This document shows, one piece after another, positions 1-7,527 of a DNA stretch of 13,054 nucleotides. The translations under genes and the position numbers were made by a program. Location of the stretch: the NCBI GenBank assembly GCA_034431315.1, contig DAOUDK010000107.1:1-13054 (forward strand), read 5' to 3'. Below the pieces are notes generated by a model. The model saw nothing but the letters and a program-made list of their open reading frames with translations. It did not search any database and was not told the DNA's origin. The number at the start of each line of letters is the position of its first letter. The first letter of the stretch is position 1. This DNA comes from JAUWOY01 sp034431315. GTDB lineage: Bacteria; Chloroflexota; Anaerolineae; VGOG01.

Positions 1-83
1 TTGTCCCAATGATGCCACAAATTGACGTTGAGCGCAAGAAATCGAGCGTGAGAGGAAAGAACAAAGTGCTATTCAATTGTTAA

Positions 84-284
84 CTTGCCATAAGATCACA
101 TTATCCGATACACTCTAAACGGGATTACATTCCATTCGTCGCAGAATACTACTGGGCGGGCAAAGTGCATTACGGCATCCTGGTGATCGCTCAACTTCCT
201 CGCGGCGAACTCCTGCGACGGGTGGAGACGTTCCTGCAGCACCACCAAGCCAACCAGGTCAAGAACCAGGTCTGGTTCCTGTAA
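84..284 (+). pseudogene. C-terminal remnant of a DUF5615 PIN-like protein
   Basis: The open frame reads HSKRDYIPFVAEYYWAGKVH, then YGILVIAQLPRGELLRRVET, and ends QVWFL-stop. This matches the C-terminal half of DUF5615 proteins: the T/S-x-x-R/K-D-F/Y strand, a spacer with W and G, H-x-GI-h-h-I, a helix with E-L-L-R-R, and a final N-x-V-x-F-L. These are PIN-like proteins often seen as toxin-like genes. The N-terminal half with the first acidic residues is missing. A TAA lies at 81-83 in the same frame and there is no start codon or ribosome binding site. The frame before that TAA (3-80) does not resemble the family. This is most likely a dead fragment. The family assignment comes from memory of the motif order. 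Confidence 0.5.
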
Positions 285-342
285 CTGTCTTGTGCGATAT
301 CCTCCCCCGTCCACACCCTCACTCACTTCCCCACTCTACACT

Positions 343-450
343 CCGGCCCGTGCCTGGAAGGGCTGGTGCTTCGCCGTTAAAAAGCACCCCTTGCCCTGGC
401 TCACCTTCCTGGCGCTGCGGGTGCCAAAGCAGCTGTGGCAAATGGCTTAA
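343..450 (+). pseudogene. Unidentified C-terminal gene scrap
   Basis: One frame ends with a protein-like stretch, AWKGWCFAVKKHPLPWLTFL followed by ALRVPKQLWQMA and a TAA at 448-450. Upstream it becomes proline- and serine-rich low-complexity sequence with no start codon or binding site. The tail (basic, then hydrophobic with W and P, then LWQMA) looks like the end of a real protein, but I cannot name the family. It stops 29 bases before the next gene. Weak call. Confidence 0.22.
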
Positions 451-479
451 GAAAAACTCAAAATTAAGGAGGGAATCCA

Positions 480-827
480 ATGGACAAAATCATCGCTTAC
501 TGTGGGCTGGTATGCACCGACTGCTCAGCCTACATCGCCACTCAGGCAGACGACCACGCCGCGCTGGAACAGGTGGCCGCACAATGGCGGGAGGAGTACA
601 ACGTGCCCGACATCACCGTCGAGTCCGTCATCTGCGACGCTTGCGTGACCGAAGACGGGCGGCATTGCAGCCACTGGTTTGACTGCGAGATCCGCGCCTG
701 TGGCATGGAGCGGGGCGTGGTCAACTGCGCCCACTGTGACGACTACACCTGCGAAAAGCTGGTGGGCTTCTTCGGCTTCGTGCCAGATGCCAGGGCCACT
801 CTGGACGGGATCAGGCAGAGCCTCTGA
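480..827 (+). CDS. DUF3795 cysteine-rich protein (copy 1)
   Basis: A 115-residue protein beginning MDKIIAYCGLVCTDCSAYIA. Cysteines at 8, 12 and 15 open the chain. More cysteine pairs follow (ICDAC, HC, DC, RAC, NCAHCDDYTC) in the usual DUF3795 layout: an N-terminal CGLxCxxC, a middle C-x-x-C, and a C-terminal C-x-x-C-x-x-Y/F-x-C. The family is of unknown function and is thought to bind metal through these cysteines; that is family knowledge, not shown here. The ATG is preceded by TAAGGAGGG at 465-473, a near-ideal ribosome binding site 6 bases away. No signal peptide or membrane segment is seen. A structured repeat island begins 5 bases after the stop. Two more DUF3795 genes lie at 4222-4800 and 4812-5238. 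Confidence 0.85.
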   Translation: MDKIIAYCGLVCTDCSAYIATQADDHAALEQVAAQWREEYNVPDITVESVICDACVTEDGRHCSHWFDCEIRACGMERGVVNCAHCDDYTCEKLVGFFGFVPDARATLDGIRQSL

Positions 828-832
828 GTATG

Positions 833-1253
833 GAGAAGCCTCCCGCAGGCTTTGACCTGTGCGGTTAGGTGTGTGCTGTGGCCGCAAGTTACCCCTGAAG
901 CTCTGGGCTAAAAGAACAAAGCCCTGCGGGCTAGATCCAGCCCCGAAGGGGCTTCGTTCTCTCAGCGCGGGGACTTTAGCCCATGCGCGTCAAGTTAAGG
1001 ATGGTGTCGTGCTTGCCGGGGCCGCACGGCGATAAAGTCGCCGTGCTACGGAGCTCCCGCCCGATGAAATCGGGCTCAAGAACCCCGTTTTACGGGGTGG
1101 CAGCTTCGTAGCCGTGGCACTTTATGCCACGGCGGAGCTGGCCAGCAAGCGTTTTCCCGCAGGCTGCTGTCTTAGCTTGACGCGCATGACTTTAGCCCCG
1201 CGCAACCTGGGACCAACCGCACAGGCTGGCAGATTTTGAAGCCTGCGGGAGGC
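833..1253. repeat. Structured repeat island with nested inverted repeats
   Basis: This ~420 bp stretch fills the gap between two genes and has no credible ORF. Its ends are inverted: GCCTCCCGCAGGCT (838-851) pairs with 1240-1253, and CCTGTGCGGTT (856-866) with 1215-1225. Further in, GCGCGGGG (965-972) pairs with 1196-1203 and CATGCGCGTCAAG (982-994) with 1176-1188. Yet GACTTTAGCCC sits in the same direction in both arms (972-982 and 1188-1198). Between and inside the arms are local hairpins: AGCCCCGAAGGGGCT (939-953), GCACGGCGA/TCGCCGTGC (1024-1046), CCCGATGAAATCGGG (1059-1073), ACCCCGTTTTACGGGGT (1082-1098) and CCGTGGCA/TGCCACGG (1112-1132). Could be a MITE-like element, a compound repeat, or a large structured RNA. 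The pairing is seen directly; the nature is inferred. Confidence 0.75.
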
Positions 1254-1281
1254 TCTCTTTGTTCACCACGGAGATCAGGCC

Positions 1282-1953
1282 ATGACCATCAAGGAGACGA
1301 GGCTTTTCTTCACCAGCAGGGGGGATGAAGCCATCCAGTTGGGGGGCGTCCTTCACCATCCCGGCAAGAAGAATCTTCCGGCTGCGCTAATTTGCCATCC
1401 TCATTCGCTTTACGGCGGCAGTATGGACGTCTCCGTGGTGGCGAGCATCGCTCGAATCCTGGTGGAGCGCAGCATCATTGCCCTCCGCTTCAACTTTCGT
1501 GGCGTGGGGCGAAGCGAAGGGAGATTTGACGGGGGAGTGGCGGAACTGGATGACGTGGCCGGGGCAGTGGATTCACTCCTCCGAGCAAAAGGCGTGGATC
1601 AAGAGAAGCTCTACCTGGTCGGCTATTCCTTCGGCTCCTGGGTGGGACTACATCACGCCGAGCATGATCCACGCATTTGTGGCGTGGTCGCCATCGGGCT
1701 TCCTGTATGGCAGTTGGAAGAGGACTTCCTCAGCGGCTACACCAGGCCCAAGCTCTTCATCGTCGGCGAGGACGATTCCGTATGCCCACCCGACATACTA
1801 CGCCGCTTCGTAGAGGGCCTGCCTGCTCCAAAGGAAGTGCGCATCTTAAGGCGAACCGACCACTTTGTCATAGGGCGGGAGAAGGAAGTGGCTGAGGTAG
1901 TGGCCGATTTCATCGAGGGACACAGACGTGATCGTCAGGGAAATCGAGTGTAA
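1282..1953 (+). CDS. Alpha/beta hydrolase (dienelactone-hydrolase-like)
   Basis: A 223-residue alpha/beta-hydrolase. After strand 3 comes CHPHSLYGGSMD (39-49), the oxyanion-loop segment of this subgroup. FNFRGVGRSEG (70-80) follows, then the nucleophile elbow GYSFGS with Ser116, an acid in GEDDSVCP (Asp164 or Asp165) and His194 in RTDHFVIGRE. The catalytic triad is therefore complete. It is cytoplasmic, with no signal peptide or membrane segment. The substrate cannot be told; relatives act on small esters or are uncharacterised. The ATG follows a weak GGAG-type site at 1270-1273. The last 26 bases overlap the GTG start of the next gene, which implies co-transcription and probably translational coupling with the radical SAM protein. 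Confidence 0.85.
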   Translation: MTIKETRLFFTSRGDEAIQLGGVLHHPGKKNLPAALICHPHSLYGGSMDVSVVASIARILVERSIIALRFNFRGVGRSEGRFDGGVAELDDVAGAVDSLLRAKGVDQEKLYLVGYSFGSWVGLHHAEHDPRICGVVAIGLPVWQLEEDFLSGYTRPKLFIVGEDDSVCPPDILRRFVEGLPAPKEVRILRRTDHFVIGREKEVAEVVADFIEGHRRDRQGNRV

Positions 1954-2731
1954 ATCCATCCTCACCAAATCGGGCATCGAGGGAGTTGACTACGCCATCA
2001 ACCCCTACGTCGGCTGCAGCCACGGCTGCGTCTACTGCTACGCCATCTTCATGAAGCGCTTCAGCGGCCACAAAGAGGAATGGGGCACGTTTGTGGACGC
2101 CAAGGTCAACGCCACCGAAGTGCTGGCCCGGCAGATGCGGCGGGCTAAGCCAGGCAACATCGCCTTCGGCACGGTGACTGACCCCTACCAGCCGTTGGAG
2201 AGGAAGTGCCAAATCACCCGCGCCTGCCTGGAGGTGCTCACCGCCTACGATTCCCCCATCTCCATCCTCACCAAATCCGACCTGGTGCTGCGCGACCTCG
2301 ACCTCCTCCGTCGCCTACGTGACGTAGAAGTAGGCTTCACCATCGCCACCCTAGACGAGCAAGTGCAGCGGGTGTTCGAGCCCCGCTCCTCGCCCGTTCC
2401 GGCCCGTCTGGCGGCTCTGGCCGAGTTGGCGGAGGCAGGGGTAAGCACCTGGACCTTCTGCGGGCCGCTTCTGCCCTTTCTCTCCGACGGAGAGGAGCAG
2501 ATGGATGCCCTGTTCGGGGAACTGGCGAAGGCAGGCGTATCCCACATCATCGTGGACAGCATGAAGCTGAGCAGCGCGATTGGGGGGCGGGTCAGGAGGG
2601 TGCTGGAGAGGCATTACCCCGACCTGGCGGAGGGATACCGCCACATCGCCGCCAACCGCAGGCCCTATCACGAGGCGCTGATGGCCAGGGCGCGAAGGCT
2701 CGCCGAGAAGCACGGCCTGGCATGGCAGTGA
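1928..2731 (+). CDS. SPL-family radical SAM protein (Rv2578c-like)
   Basis: A 267-residue protein with the radical SAM cluster motif C-x3-C-x2-C at Cys30, Cys34 and Cys37 in NPYVGCSHGCVYCYA. This is the form found in spore-photoproduct-lyase-like proteins (COG1533). Later family features include GTVTDPYQPLE, a segment that follows in SPL relatives, ILTKSDLVLRDLDLL, and TIATLDEQVQRVFEPRSSP. Family members bind a 4Fe-4S cluster and S-adenosylmethionine. True spore photoproduct lyase repairs DNA, but the role of this short bacterial branch is not established. The start is GTG at 1928, inside the hydrolase gene. It matches the family N-terminus (VREIECKSILTKSGI), so the overlap looks real. The protein is complete at its C-terminus. 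Confidence 0.88.
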   Translation: MIVREIECKSILTKSGIEGVDYAINPYVGCSHGCVYCYAIFMKRFSGHKEEWGTFVDAKVNATEVLARQMRRAKPGNIAFGTVTDPYQPLERKCQITRACLEVLTAYDSPISILTKSDLVLRDLDLLRRLRDVEVGFTIATLDEQVQRVFEPRSSPVPARLAALAELAEAGVSTWTFCGPLLPFLSDGEEQMDALFGELAKAGVSHIIVDSMKLSSAIGGRVRRVLERHYPDLAEGYRHIAANRRPYHEALMARARRLAEKHGLAWQ

Positions 2732-2831
2732 GGTAACAAGTTAGCGAGTAACGAGTCAATGGGTCAATGAGTTCACGAGCGCCTTGTTAGCACGTTACTC
2801 GTTGACTCATTACCCATTGCCCCGTTACCTC
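2730..2831. repeat. 102 bp imperfect inverted repeat
   Basis: GAGGTAAC at 2730-2737 pairs with GTTACCTC at 2824-2831. The interior is made of degenerate 7-8 base units (GAGTAAC, GAGTCAA, GGGTCAA, GAGTT) on the left. On the right are their reverse complements (GTTACTC, GTTGACTC, ATTACCCATTG). The element starts at the stop codon of the radical SAM gene. As RNA it would fold into a long imperfect hairpin that could end transcription or protect the 3' end. It may be a small non-autonomous repeat. Confidence 0.65.
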
Positions 2832-2880
2832 GCGCCCAAGGCCATCCCTGCCGGGCGAAATACCGAACAAGGAGTTTTTG

Positions 2881-4152
2881 ATGAGTGTAGAAACTGAAGT
2901 CACGGTTCACCTCAGGCGCCTGTGCGTGGAGATCGGCCCTCGACCCATCGGTTCGAAGGGGAATCACGTAGCCGCTGATTACATCCAGAACGTCTTCCAG
3001 GCTGCTGGCCTGGACGTCGAAAGACAAGAGTTTCCCTGCCCCGACTGGGAGCACGAGGAAACACACTTAGAGCTGGACGGTGAGAGGTTGGACGCGGCAG
3101 CAAACTGGTTTTCACTGCCCTGCGACGTAGTTGCTCCTACCGTGGCGATGGGAACTGTGGCCGAACTGGAAGCCGCCGCCCTGACCGGATGCATTGGCAT
3201 CATGTACGGCGACCTCACTCGGGAGGGCCTGTCCCCAAAGGGCAACAAGGTATACAACCCCGAGCGCCATCAAAAGATCGTCCAATTGTTGGAAGAGAAG
3301 AATCCGGCGGCACTTATCACCGTGAACCTGACGACTCACTGTCTCGGCCGCCTGATCGTGGATTTCGATCTGCCTATCCCATCGGCAACTGTTCCCGCTG
3401 AAGTTAGCCTGGCTTTGTTACGGCAGAGCGATCAGACCTTGCATTTGAGGATTGCCAGCCACCGGTCTCCAGGACATTCCTGCAACGTCGTCGGCACAAA
3501 AGCGGGCGCAGGGCCAGAGCGCATCGTGTTGTGTGCCCATTACGACACGGTTTTGGAAACCCCAGGAGCCATTGACAACGGTTCCGGTGTTGCCGTGCTA
3601 CTGACCCTGGCGAGGCTATTGGCAAAGCGAGAGCTATCGGTTGGCCTGGAATTCATAGCCTTCAGCGGCGAAGAAGGGTATGGCCTGGGCGATGAGGAAT
3701 ACTTGCGTCGCTACGGCCTGGGGATCATACCTTTCGGCGGTGAAGAAAAGCTGCCTCGACATAGCGAAGAACTTGGACACATCTTAGCTGCAGTTAATGC
3801 AGATGGTGTCGGGCAGCGACTTGGCTCGAATACCATTACAACGCTAGCAAGTTCTCAACCGTTCAAAGCCCTGGTTTCCGGGGTTAAGGAAAAGTATCCC
3901 GGTGTTGTCTGGGTCGATCCTTGGCCCGCAAGCAACCACTATACCTTCTACTCACATGGTGTCCCTAGCATCGCGATTGGTTCTGTAGGCGTGGCGAATG
4001 TCGGCCACCTGCCCGCCGACACCATTAAATGGATCAGCTCGGCCAAGTTAAGCGAGGTTGTATCGCTCGTCACAAACCTGGTGGAGAGCTTGCAGGACAA
4101 GTCGCTTGAGTGGTGCAGGGAATCCAAGCTGAACGACGAAGCTGACAACTGA
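2881..4152 (+). CDS. M28-family zinc metallopeptidase
   Basis: A 423-residue aminopeptidase-like M28 protein. The zinc ligands and base are present in order: His220 and Asp222 in CAHYDT, Asp232 in AIDNGSG, Glu264 (base) and Glu265 (ligand) in SGEEGYG, Asp308 in NADGVG, and His376 in GHLPADT. The insert between about residues 80 and 190 looks like a PA domain. The N-terminus (HLRRLCVEIGPRPIGSKGN) is the usual start of cytoplasmic M28 proteins. No signal peptide is seen, so it probably cleaves peptides inside the cell. I chose ATG 2881 over the in-frame TTG at 2878. AAGGAG (2869-2874) sits 6 bases before the ATG but only 3 before the TTG. The substrate is unknown. Confidence 0.88.
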   Translation: MSVETEVTVHLRRLCVEIGPRPIGSKGNHVAADYIQNVFQAAGLDVERQEFPCPDWEHEETHLELDGERLDAAANWFSLPCDVVAPTVAMGTVAELEAAALTGCIGIMYGDLTREGLSPKGNKVYNPERHQKIVQLLEEKNPAALITVNLTTHCLGRLIVDFDLPIPSATVPAEVSLALLRQSDQTLHLRIASHRSPGHSCNVVGTKAGAGPERIVLCAHYDTVLETPGAIDNGSGVAVLLTLARLLAKRELSVGLEFIAFSGEEGYGLGDEEYLRRYGLGIIPFGGEEKLPRHSEELGHILAAVNADGVGQRLGSNTITTLASSQPFKALVSGVKEKYPGVVWVDPWPASNHYTFYSHGVPSIAIGSVGVANVGHLPADTIKWISSAKLSEVVSLVTNLVESLQDKSLEWCRESKLNDEADN

Positions 4153-4221
4153 GAAAACCATCCTAGCGCAATTACTATTTGATGAATCAGGGCGGCATTT
4201 CACACTGACAGGAGGCGAGGG

Positions 4222-4800
4222 TTGGAAGAAGAAAAGCATCTCGCTGGCTGCTGCGGCTTGTATTGTGGGTTATGTCCCCGCTTCCAATCGAAAGCGCGCA
4301 GCCGATGCCTCAGTTGCCACCTGGGAGAGCAACATTCCTACTGCAGCGTCTACCGCTGCTGCGTCACCAAGCGGGGACTCTTCACCTGCGCCGATTGCGA
4401 CGAGTATCCCTGCGCGAGGCTGCTGAGGGTGCTGGGTGTAGAGGAAGGGCTGGATAGCTTCATAAGCCACAAGCCCGCCCTCCCCAATCTGAACAGGATC
4501 AGGGAGGTTGGGCTGGAAACCTACCTGGAGGAGCAGCGGGAGCGGCGGCTCTTGGTGGAGCATCTCCTCGCCAACTACAACGAGGGCCGCTCCATGAGCT
4601 TCTACTGCGCGGCCTGCGCCCTGATGCCTCCCGCTTTGATCCGCCAGGCGATAGGTGAGATGGAGGGGATGCTGGCGAGCGGGCAGGTTGATGGCTCGAA
4701 CCTGAAGGCCAAGGCCAAAGCCATGAGATCGTCCATTCAAGGATTGGCCTCGCAAGCTGGCGTTGACCTGAAGCTGAGGAAAAAGCCTAAGCAAATGTGA
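4222..4800 (+). CDS. DUF3795 cysteine-rich protein (copy 2)
   Basis: A 192-residue protein starting at TTG. GGAGGCGAG at 4211-4219 is a good binding site and no closer ATG fits. The first 70 residues carry the DUF3795 cysteine pattern: GCCGLYCGLC (Cys10, 11, 15, 18), RCLSC, CSVYRCC, and TCADCDEYPC. The remaining ~120 residues are a helical extension with NRIREVGLETYLEEQRERR, then an extra CAACAL, then a lysine-rich tail. The protein is longer than copy 1. Its stop codon overlaps a GTG that could start the next DUF3795 reading frame, so the two were probably one transcription unit. The function is unknown; metal binding is likely. Confidence 0.83.
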   Translation: MEEEKHLAGCCGLYCGLCPRFQSKARSRCLSCHLGEQHSYCSVYRCCVTKRGLFTCADCDEYPCARLLRVLGVEEGLDSFISHKPALPNLNRIREVGLETYLEEQRERRLLVEHLLANYNEGRSMSFYCAACALMPPALIRQAIGEMEGMLASGQVDGSNLKAKAKAMRSSIQGLASQAGVDLKLRKKPKQM

Positions 4801-4811
4801 GGGAGCACAAG

Positions 4812-5238
4812 ATGCCGAGTGATCGAAAGAAGCTAGCTGCCCCCTGCGGCCTCTACTGCGGTGGTTTGCAGCGACCTTGTTCTGGACGGAGTCTGCCACG
4901 GCTGTGGCTGCGACTGCGGCCAGTGCGCGGCAGGGCCTCATCGTCGTGCCTGCGACATCTATCATTGTATCACCGAGAGGGGGCTCGAAAGCTGCGCTGA
5001 GTGCGATGATCTCCCCTGCACGCGCATCATCCAGTTCGCCTACGACCCCATCTGGCGCACCCACCTGCCCGTGCTGGAGAACCTGAGGCGGATACGGCGC
5101 ATCGGCGTGGAGACCTGGCTGGACGAGCAGGAGGCGTACTGGGCCGACCAGCGTCGACTGGACAGGTGGCTGCAGTTGCACAGGGAGTGCGGAGCCAGGT
5201 ATGAACAGGTTTACCGTATCCCCCCGAAATCTACGTGA
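4812..5238 (+). pseudogene. DUF3795 protein (copy 3), frameshifted near the start
   Basis: ATG 4812 has a GAGGGAG-type binding site at 4799-4805 and reads MPSDRKKLAAPCGLYCG. The frame then goes wrong. From about 4861 a second frame continues naturally with VCSDLVLDGVCHGCGCDCGQ, later CAECDDLPC and a C-terminal NLRRIRRIGVETWLDEQEAY to the stop at 5238. One extra base around 4858-4864 (TGCGGTGGTTTGC) would explain it; joined, the product is about 141 residues and a normal DUF3795 protein. The tail resembles copy 2 (IGVETWLDEQ against VGLETYLEEQ), so the two are probably an old tandem duplication. It may be a true pseudogene or a sequencing error. Only the part from GTG 4861 is an unbroken ORF, and that start has no good support. 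Confidence 0.7.
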
Positions 5239-5263
5239 AGAACCCCTTCACTCTGGCTAAGAG

Positions 5264-6571
5264 ATGATGGGCGAGAGTATCAACAGATCAGATTTTGCTC
5301 AGCCTGGATCACCAGATCCAGGCCAAAAGCGGGGATTTGGCAATCCCCTTAGAGCAATCTTGGATCCACCGGGTATAGAGAAGGACGGGATAAGCCAGAA
5401 TCTGCGAGTTATCGCCGTCACCTCTTTCCTGACCGGCCTGTTCTCCAGCATGACGCGGGCCGTGTGGCAGCCCTTCGTCCTCAGCCTGGGCGCGCCGATG
5501 AGCACGCTGGGCTTCCTGGAGAGCCTGGGCGGGCGGAGGGGGATAACGACTGCCCTGATCCAGCCCATCGGCGGCTGGGTCTCCGACCGCCTGGGGAGAA
5601 AGCCCCTTCTCGCCCTGGGCAGCCTCCTGGGCCTACTGGTCATGGTGTTCTACGTGCTGGCTTCCATCAGGGGAGACTGGCGATGGCTGCTGCCGGGGGT
5701 GATCTTACTGGGAGCCACTCAGGCTTCCCGTCCAGCCGAGAGTTCGCTGGTCGCCGAATCGGCGCAAGCCAGCCAGCGCGGCATGGCCTACAGCCTACAG
5801 ATGGTCTCTTGGATCGTACCCGGCATCTTCGCTCCTACCTTGGGCGGCTTCATCGCCGACCGCTGGGGCTTCCCCCCGGTCTTTCTGACGCGCTTCGGAC
5901 TGGAGGCCCTGCGACTGCTCCTCATCCTCTGGCTCTTGCAGGAGACAATGAGTCGAGTCAACGGGGGGATCTCCCTGGGCGAGCTGAAGGGGGTGCTGGT
6001 CAGGATAACTGTGCCTCCCAGGGAACTGCGGGGTTTCTACTGGGCCATGGCCGTGGACATCTTCGTCTGGGGACTGGGGGGATCACTTCTCTTCGGGATG
6101 CTGAGCGAGACCTACGGCTTCACTACCTTCCAGTTGGGGATCATGTCCAGCCTGGTCTCCTTGGTCTGGGCGCTCTCCCAACTGCCCATCGGGAGGCTGG
6201 TAGACCGCTACGGCTGCAAGCCTTTCCTGGCCCTATCGGAGGCGATAGGCATCCTCGTCGTCGGCGGCTGGCTCTTCAGCACCAGCTTCGTGGCCTTCGC
6301 CGCTCTGTACGCCCTCTTTGGACTGGTGGCCGCCACCTGGGTGCCGGCCCACCAGACGCTTCTGGCCAACAGCGTCCCCGCGAAGCAATTAGGGGAGGCA
6401 ATGGGACGGCTTTCCGCCTTCCGGGTGCTGATCGGCTTCCCCGCGCCCTACATCGGCGGCCTGCTCTACGACCGATTCGGGTTCCAGGCCCCTATCTTGG
6501 CCAACCTGGTGGGCGTGGTCATTGCACTGGTGGCTATTCTCGTGGCGGTGAAAGAGCCGCCCAGGGAGTGA
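5264..6571 (+). CDS. MFS transporter
   Basis: A 435-residue major facilitator protein with about 12 hydrophobic segments. The first comes after a hydrophilic N-terminal tail of ~45 residues. MFS motif A is present in both halves: GGWVSDRLGRKP (103-114) after helix 2, and GRLVDRYGCKP (310-320) after helix 8. A longer cytoplasmic loop (about 228-255) separates the two six-helix bundles, as is usual. It should sit in the inner membrane and move a small solute by proton coupling. The substrate cannot be read from sequence. The start follows the third DUF3795 gene by 25 bases and lacks a strong Shine-Dalgarno site, so a slightly later start is possible. It is the last + strand gene of the run. Confidence 0.86.
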   Translation: MMGESINRSDFAQPGSPDPGQKRGFGNPLRAILDPPGIEKDGISQNLRVIAVTSFLTGLFSSMTRAVWQPFVLSLGAPMSTLGFLESLGGRRGITTALIQPIGGWVSDRLGRKPLLALGSLLGLLVMVFYVLASIRGDWRWLLPGVILLGATQASRPAESSLVAESAQASQRGMAYSLQMVSWIVPGIFAPTLGGFIADRWGFPPVFLTRFGLEALRLLLILWLLQETMSRVNGGISLGELKGVLVRITVPPRELRGFYWAMAVDIFVWGLGGSLLFGMLSETYGFTTFQLGIMSSLVSLVWALSQLPIGRLVDRYGCKPFLALSEAIGILVVGGWLFSTSFVAFAALYALFGLVAATWVPAHQTLLANSVPAKQLGEAMGRLSAFRVLIGFPAPYIGGLLYDRFGFQAPILANLVGVVIALVAILVAVKEPPRE

Positions 6572-6606
6572 AACGCTCCTAGCTTGTCTCTTGGCTCACC
6601 ATTGGC

Positions 6607-6673
6607 GTCAACTTAAGCTCTGAGCCCCGTCCCCGGGCCGCCCCGGGGACGGGCCTTTGAGCCTTAAGTTGAC
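6607..6673. terminator. Strong palindrome, likely two-way terminator
   Basis: GTCAACTTAAG (6607-6617) pairs with CTTAAGTTGAC (6663-6673). CCCGTCCCCGG (6626-6636) pairs with CCGGGGACGGG (6643-6653). Together they form a long hairpin between two converging genes. The right arm contains the last codons and stop of the - strand FAH gene. There is no clear T-run on either side, so it may act by Rho-independent pausing, by 3'-end protection, or simply be a repeat insertion. Confidence 0.55.
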
Positions 6674-7437
6674 ACTAATGCTTGGCTCGCCACCGGGTTG
6701 CGCAGGGTTCCGATGCCCTCGATCTCCACTTCCACCACATCGCCGGGTTGCAGTGGCCCCACGCCGGCCGGCGTGCCGGTGAGGATCACATCGCCAGGCT
6801 CCAGGGTCATGACCTGCGAGATGTAGGCGATCAGCTCAGCCACGCTGAAGGCCATGTCGGCGGTGGACGCGCTCTGGCGAATTTCGCCGTTTACCCGGGT
6901 CTGAATGGCCAGACGTGCGGGGTCCAGGTCGGTGACGATGTAGGGGCCGAGGGGGCAAAAGGTGTCGAATCCCTTGGCTCGGGTCCATTGGTCATCCCGT
7001 CGCTGCAGGTCGCGGGCCGTGACGTCGTTGCCGCACGTGTAACCGAGGATGAAATCACGCGCCTTCTGCGGGGGCACATTCCTGACCCGCTTTCCGATGA
7101 CCACGGCCAGTTCGCCCTCGTAGTCCACCTGTTGTGAGAGGACGGGGTAGACGATTGGTTCGAGGGGGCCGATGACGGAGGAAGGGGGCTTCGAGAAAAC
7201 GAGGGGTTCCGACGGCACGTCGTAGCCGGCCTCGGCGGCATGGGTCCGATAGTTGAGGCCCACGGCCAGGATCTTAGTAGGCTGACAGGGGGCCAGGAGC
7301 CTGACCTCGGTCAATGGGGCTACCTTCTCCGCTTGGCGGAACTGGCCGAAGATGGAGCCCTCGACTGCGTAGACGGCTTCTCCCTCGATCAGGCCGTAGC
7401 ACGGTTGATCATTCTTCAGAAATCGAATCAGTTTCAA
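6664..7437 (-). CDS. Fumarylacetoacetate hydrolase (FAH) family protein
   Basis: A 257-residue FAH-fold enzyme. Recognisable parts are KILAVGLNYRTHAAE (55-69), FSKPPSSVIGP, and the metal-binding VDYEGELAVVIG (Glu107, Glu109). GNDVTARDLQ (Asp138), WTRAKGFDTFCPLGP and a C-terminal ILTGTPAGVGPLQPGD follow. Family members hydrolyse or decarboxylate beta-keto acids in aromatic catabolism, or act as oxaloacetate decarboxylase or acylpyruvase. The exact substrate is open. The start is TTG, supported by AGGAGG (plus-strand CCTCCT at 7445-7450) 7 bases upstream; no ATG fits. Its 3' end lies inside the palindrome at 6607-6673. The N-terminal part (1-50) matches the short lid domain of bacterial members. 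Confidence 0.9.
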   Translation of the reverse strand: MKLIRFLKNDQPCYGLIEGEAVYAVEGSIFGQFRQAEKVAPLTEVRLLAPCQPTKILAVGLNYRTHAAEAGYDVPSEPLVFSKPPSSVIGPLEPIVYPVLSQQVDYEGELAVVIGKRVRNVPPQKARDFILGYTCGNDVTARDLQRRDDQWTRAKGFDTFCPLGPYIVTDLDPARLAIQTRVNGEIRQSASTADMAFSVAELIAYISQVMTLEPGDVILTGTPAGVGPLQPGDVVEVEIEGIGTLRNPVASQALVST

Positions 7438-7492
7438 GGGTGAACCTCCTGAGCGTCAAGCGTCGGTGGTGGAAAACGGTAGCATTTTGAAG

Positions 7493-7521
7493 TTGACAAT
7501 CTAGCGAAAGTCTGGTATACT
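7493..7521 (+). promoter_or_regulatory. Near-consensus sigma-70 promoter
   Basis: TTGACA at 7493-7498, a 17-base spacer, TGG as an extended -10, and TATACT at 7516-7521. Transcription would start near 7528-7529 and run rightward. No + strand gene lies downstream, and the next gene is on the opposite strand. The target is therefore likely the structured segment beginning at 7531. Confidence 0.7.
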
Positions 7522-7527
7522 ATTATC

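Noticed and set aside
525..887. Long - strand frame opposite the first DUF3795 gene
   Set aside because: It is a shadow of a gene with a clear cysteine pattern and an ideal binding site on the + strand.
833..1253. CRISPR array
   Set aside because: Repeats are inverted and nested, of varied length, with no regular spacer pattern and no cas genes nearby.
1928..2731. Intein in the SPL-like radical SAM protein, as seen in some relatives
   Set aside because: The protein is of ordinary length and continuous, with no intein blocks.
4270..5181. 303-residue - strand frame across the DUF3795 pair
   Set aside because: It spans two genes and the intergenic point on the other strand, shows no domain, and depends on high GC. 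The + strand frames carry conserved cysteines.
5464..6582. 372-residue second + strand frame inside the MFS gene
   Set aside because: It is arginine-, glycine- and proline-rich with no membrane segments, a typical high-GC shadow. The other frame has both MFS motif A copies.
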